Assembly: GCA_034509755.1 (NCBI GenBank)
Contig: CM067552.1
Location: 16,339,001 to 16,403,000, forward strand
DNA: 64,000 nt
Source: Anisodus tanguticus
Lineage: Eukaryota > Streptophyta > Magnoliopsida > Solanales > Solanaceae
Reading direction: 5' to 3'
The notes under the pieces are model-generated. The model worked only from the letters and a program-made list of their open reading frames with translations, did no database searches and was not told where the DNA came from. Positions within the stretch are counted from its first letter, which is position 1. Every line of letters starts with the position of its first letter. The position numbers and the translations under genes were made by a program. Of the stretch, positions 62,577-64,000 are shown one piece after another.

Positions 62577-64000
62577 GTAACACTCCGTAAATCCGAGTTA
62601 GGTGTGAATATGTGAAATGAGTATTAACGTGAAATTTTAGACATGTGAAGTTCTATCTATATGAGTTTGGGTAGAAATAGTTATTTTGAAATCAAGACGA
62701 GCAGTGAGGTGCCTAAGACTCGATAAAATCGACTAAGTTTACGACAAGTCTGCCTTCTAGTCCGATTTCCTGAAACTCCATTGAGAATTAAAGAAAACTT
62801 AAAACATGAAAGTTGTATCCCTTTTAAATACCTTTCCAACCATATGTGGTCCAACTCAATCGGAGCTCTACGCTAGGAGTCATGCCCGTTTATTGAGCAT
62901 TGTCGACAAGGTCGAAAAACATAATTTTTTTACTAAGTATGAAATAGACAGGGGAGCTCGCTGAGCGAGCTTTATAGAAAGACATGAGCTCTCCATATCC
63001 CTATCTTAGTGAGGTATAGGGTCCAAATGTGGGGGAAAATCAAAAAATCGACTAAGTTCATTTTGGCCGGGTGAGCTCGTTGAGCGAAACTCAAAGCGAG
63101 GTAGGACTTTACCATAGAGCTCGCTGAGAGAGGCCCATATCGAGGTCACCCCTCGCTTTGTAGATCTCTTGTCGATATAGGAGGGCCAAAATGTCCCGTG
63201 ATATAAATTCAACACTGAACTCGAATATTCATTCATCAAACATGCCAACTTCATAGAAAATTCTTGAAGGATGATTTTCCTCTCCTCTCAACCTCACACA
63301 TCAAGGTAAGAATATCTCTACGATTCCTAATCAATCCTAGCCCTAAATACATGATTCCTAACATGATTCTTAAACAAAAATATAAAATTAATAAGTAGAC
63401 CTTCTCCAATGATTCAAAATTAGGATTCAGGTATTCTTTGTCAGAGAAGCAAGATAATTCATTGGATTGGAGAGTTTACAGGTATGTGAGGCTAGCTCTC
63501 TACGTTTGGGAATGTTGATAATTCTCCGTATGCCACGTTATTTATTGACTATTATGAATTTCCTTAGAATATAATTATGCTTTAGTTTCGTGAATAGTTG
63601 CAGAACTTCTATTCTCTAGATGTTGTAGTTTCGTAATTTCTTCACGATATTTATTTCGAATATTGTGAACTCAGAACACAATCAATATAGACTTGTGTTT
63701 GATACCCATGAGTCTCAGTCTAGAAACTCAGTAGGTTTAGAAACAATTAAGGCTTCAGGTCTCATAATCAGTTCATGAATATATGTCTCAGTTTAGTGAT
63801 GCTTATTATTCCAGTAATTTCAATTCCTTAATAGTAATTAATGAATATTGAACATATGTGATTGACCAAGGGCACATTCTCATGTATACATATACTTGGC
63901 CAAGACCATAGACTGATGCATTTACTTGGCCATGGTCATAGTTTGTGCATTTATTATTGGACCAAGGCCCCATATATAAATAAAGATAAACAAGTTCTTT
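62577..64000 (+). repeat. Probable LTR start, running off the window
   Basis: TGTAACACTCCGTAAATCCG at 62577 is a typical Solanaceae Gypsy LTR beginning. The sequence includes three palindromic phrases of the type GAGCTCGCTGAGCGAG (62954, 63072, 63117) and closely spaced, diverged repeats of TTGGCCAAGGCCATAG-like sequence at 63865-63970. The other end, coding region and target duplication lie outside the window, so the call rests on the start motif only. Confidence 0.4.

Noticed and set aside
1..64000. CRISPR array, bacterial operon or toxin-antitoxin system
   Set aside because: No regularly spaced repeats with unique spacers and no prokaryotic gene organisation; all content is plant nuclear, plant viral or organelle-derived.

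Overview
This is nuclear DNA from a flowering plant, most likely a member of the Solanaceae. The evidence is two split plant genes, plus repeat types typical of that family: a TS-like SINE, the foldback repeat starting TGTTGCTCGG, and LTRs beginning TGTCACACC. There is no bacterial-style operon and no CRISPR array. I assembled both host genes by hand from splice sites and family resemblance. Both lie on the minus strand and both have complete reading frames.

Layout: 1-6.0 kb is repeat-rich and holds a piece of mitochondrial 26S rRNA. 6.09-18.82 kb is NUP54, an FG nucleoporin with nine exons, all introns phase 0; its introns hold LINEs, a SINE, a Tourist-like MITE and a minisatellite. 18.8-20.35 kb is the NUP54 upstream region, with a SINE split by a hAT-like element. 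20.36-27.54 kb is a decayed but complete Copia element with a perfect 5-bp target duplication. 28.20-38.51 kb is a GT-1-type trihelix transcription factor with five exons, all introns phase 1; its introns hold a Copia remnant containing a 316-bp TRIM, a foldback MITE and a LINE tail. A 348-bp MITE starts 11 bp upstream of its ATG.

The main feature is 39.62-49.09 kb: an integrated plant pararetrovirus (Caulimoviridae) with a unit genome of about 8.72 kb. In order it has a leader and tRNA-Met primer site, three small ORFs, an intact movement protein, an intact 1306-residue coat-protease-RT-RNase H polyprotein, and a viroplasmin/TAV-like ORF broken by one stop. Its gene content mixes traits: a badnavirus-type second cysteine motif and badnavirus-like movement protein occur with a caulimovirus-type viroplasmin domain. 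Its ends look like a linear reverse-transcription product (R-U5-PBS ... U3-R-U5) and not like a circle opened at random.

49.80-62.20 kb is a minus-strand Gypsy element with a GATAG target duplication, holding a minus-strand Copia element, which in turn holds a LINE tail. From 62.6 kb to the window end there appears to be the start of another LTR. The host genes, as far as visible, act independently: one in the nuclear pore, the other in light-related transcription.
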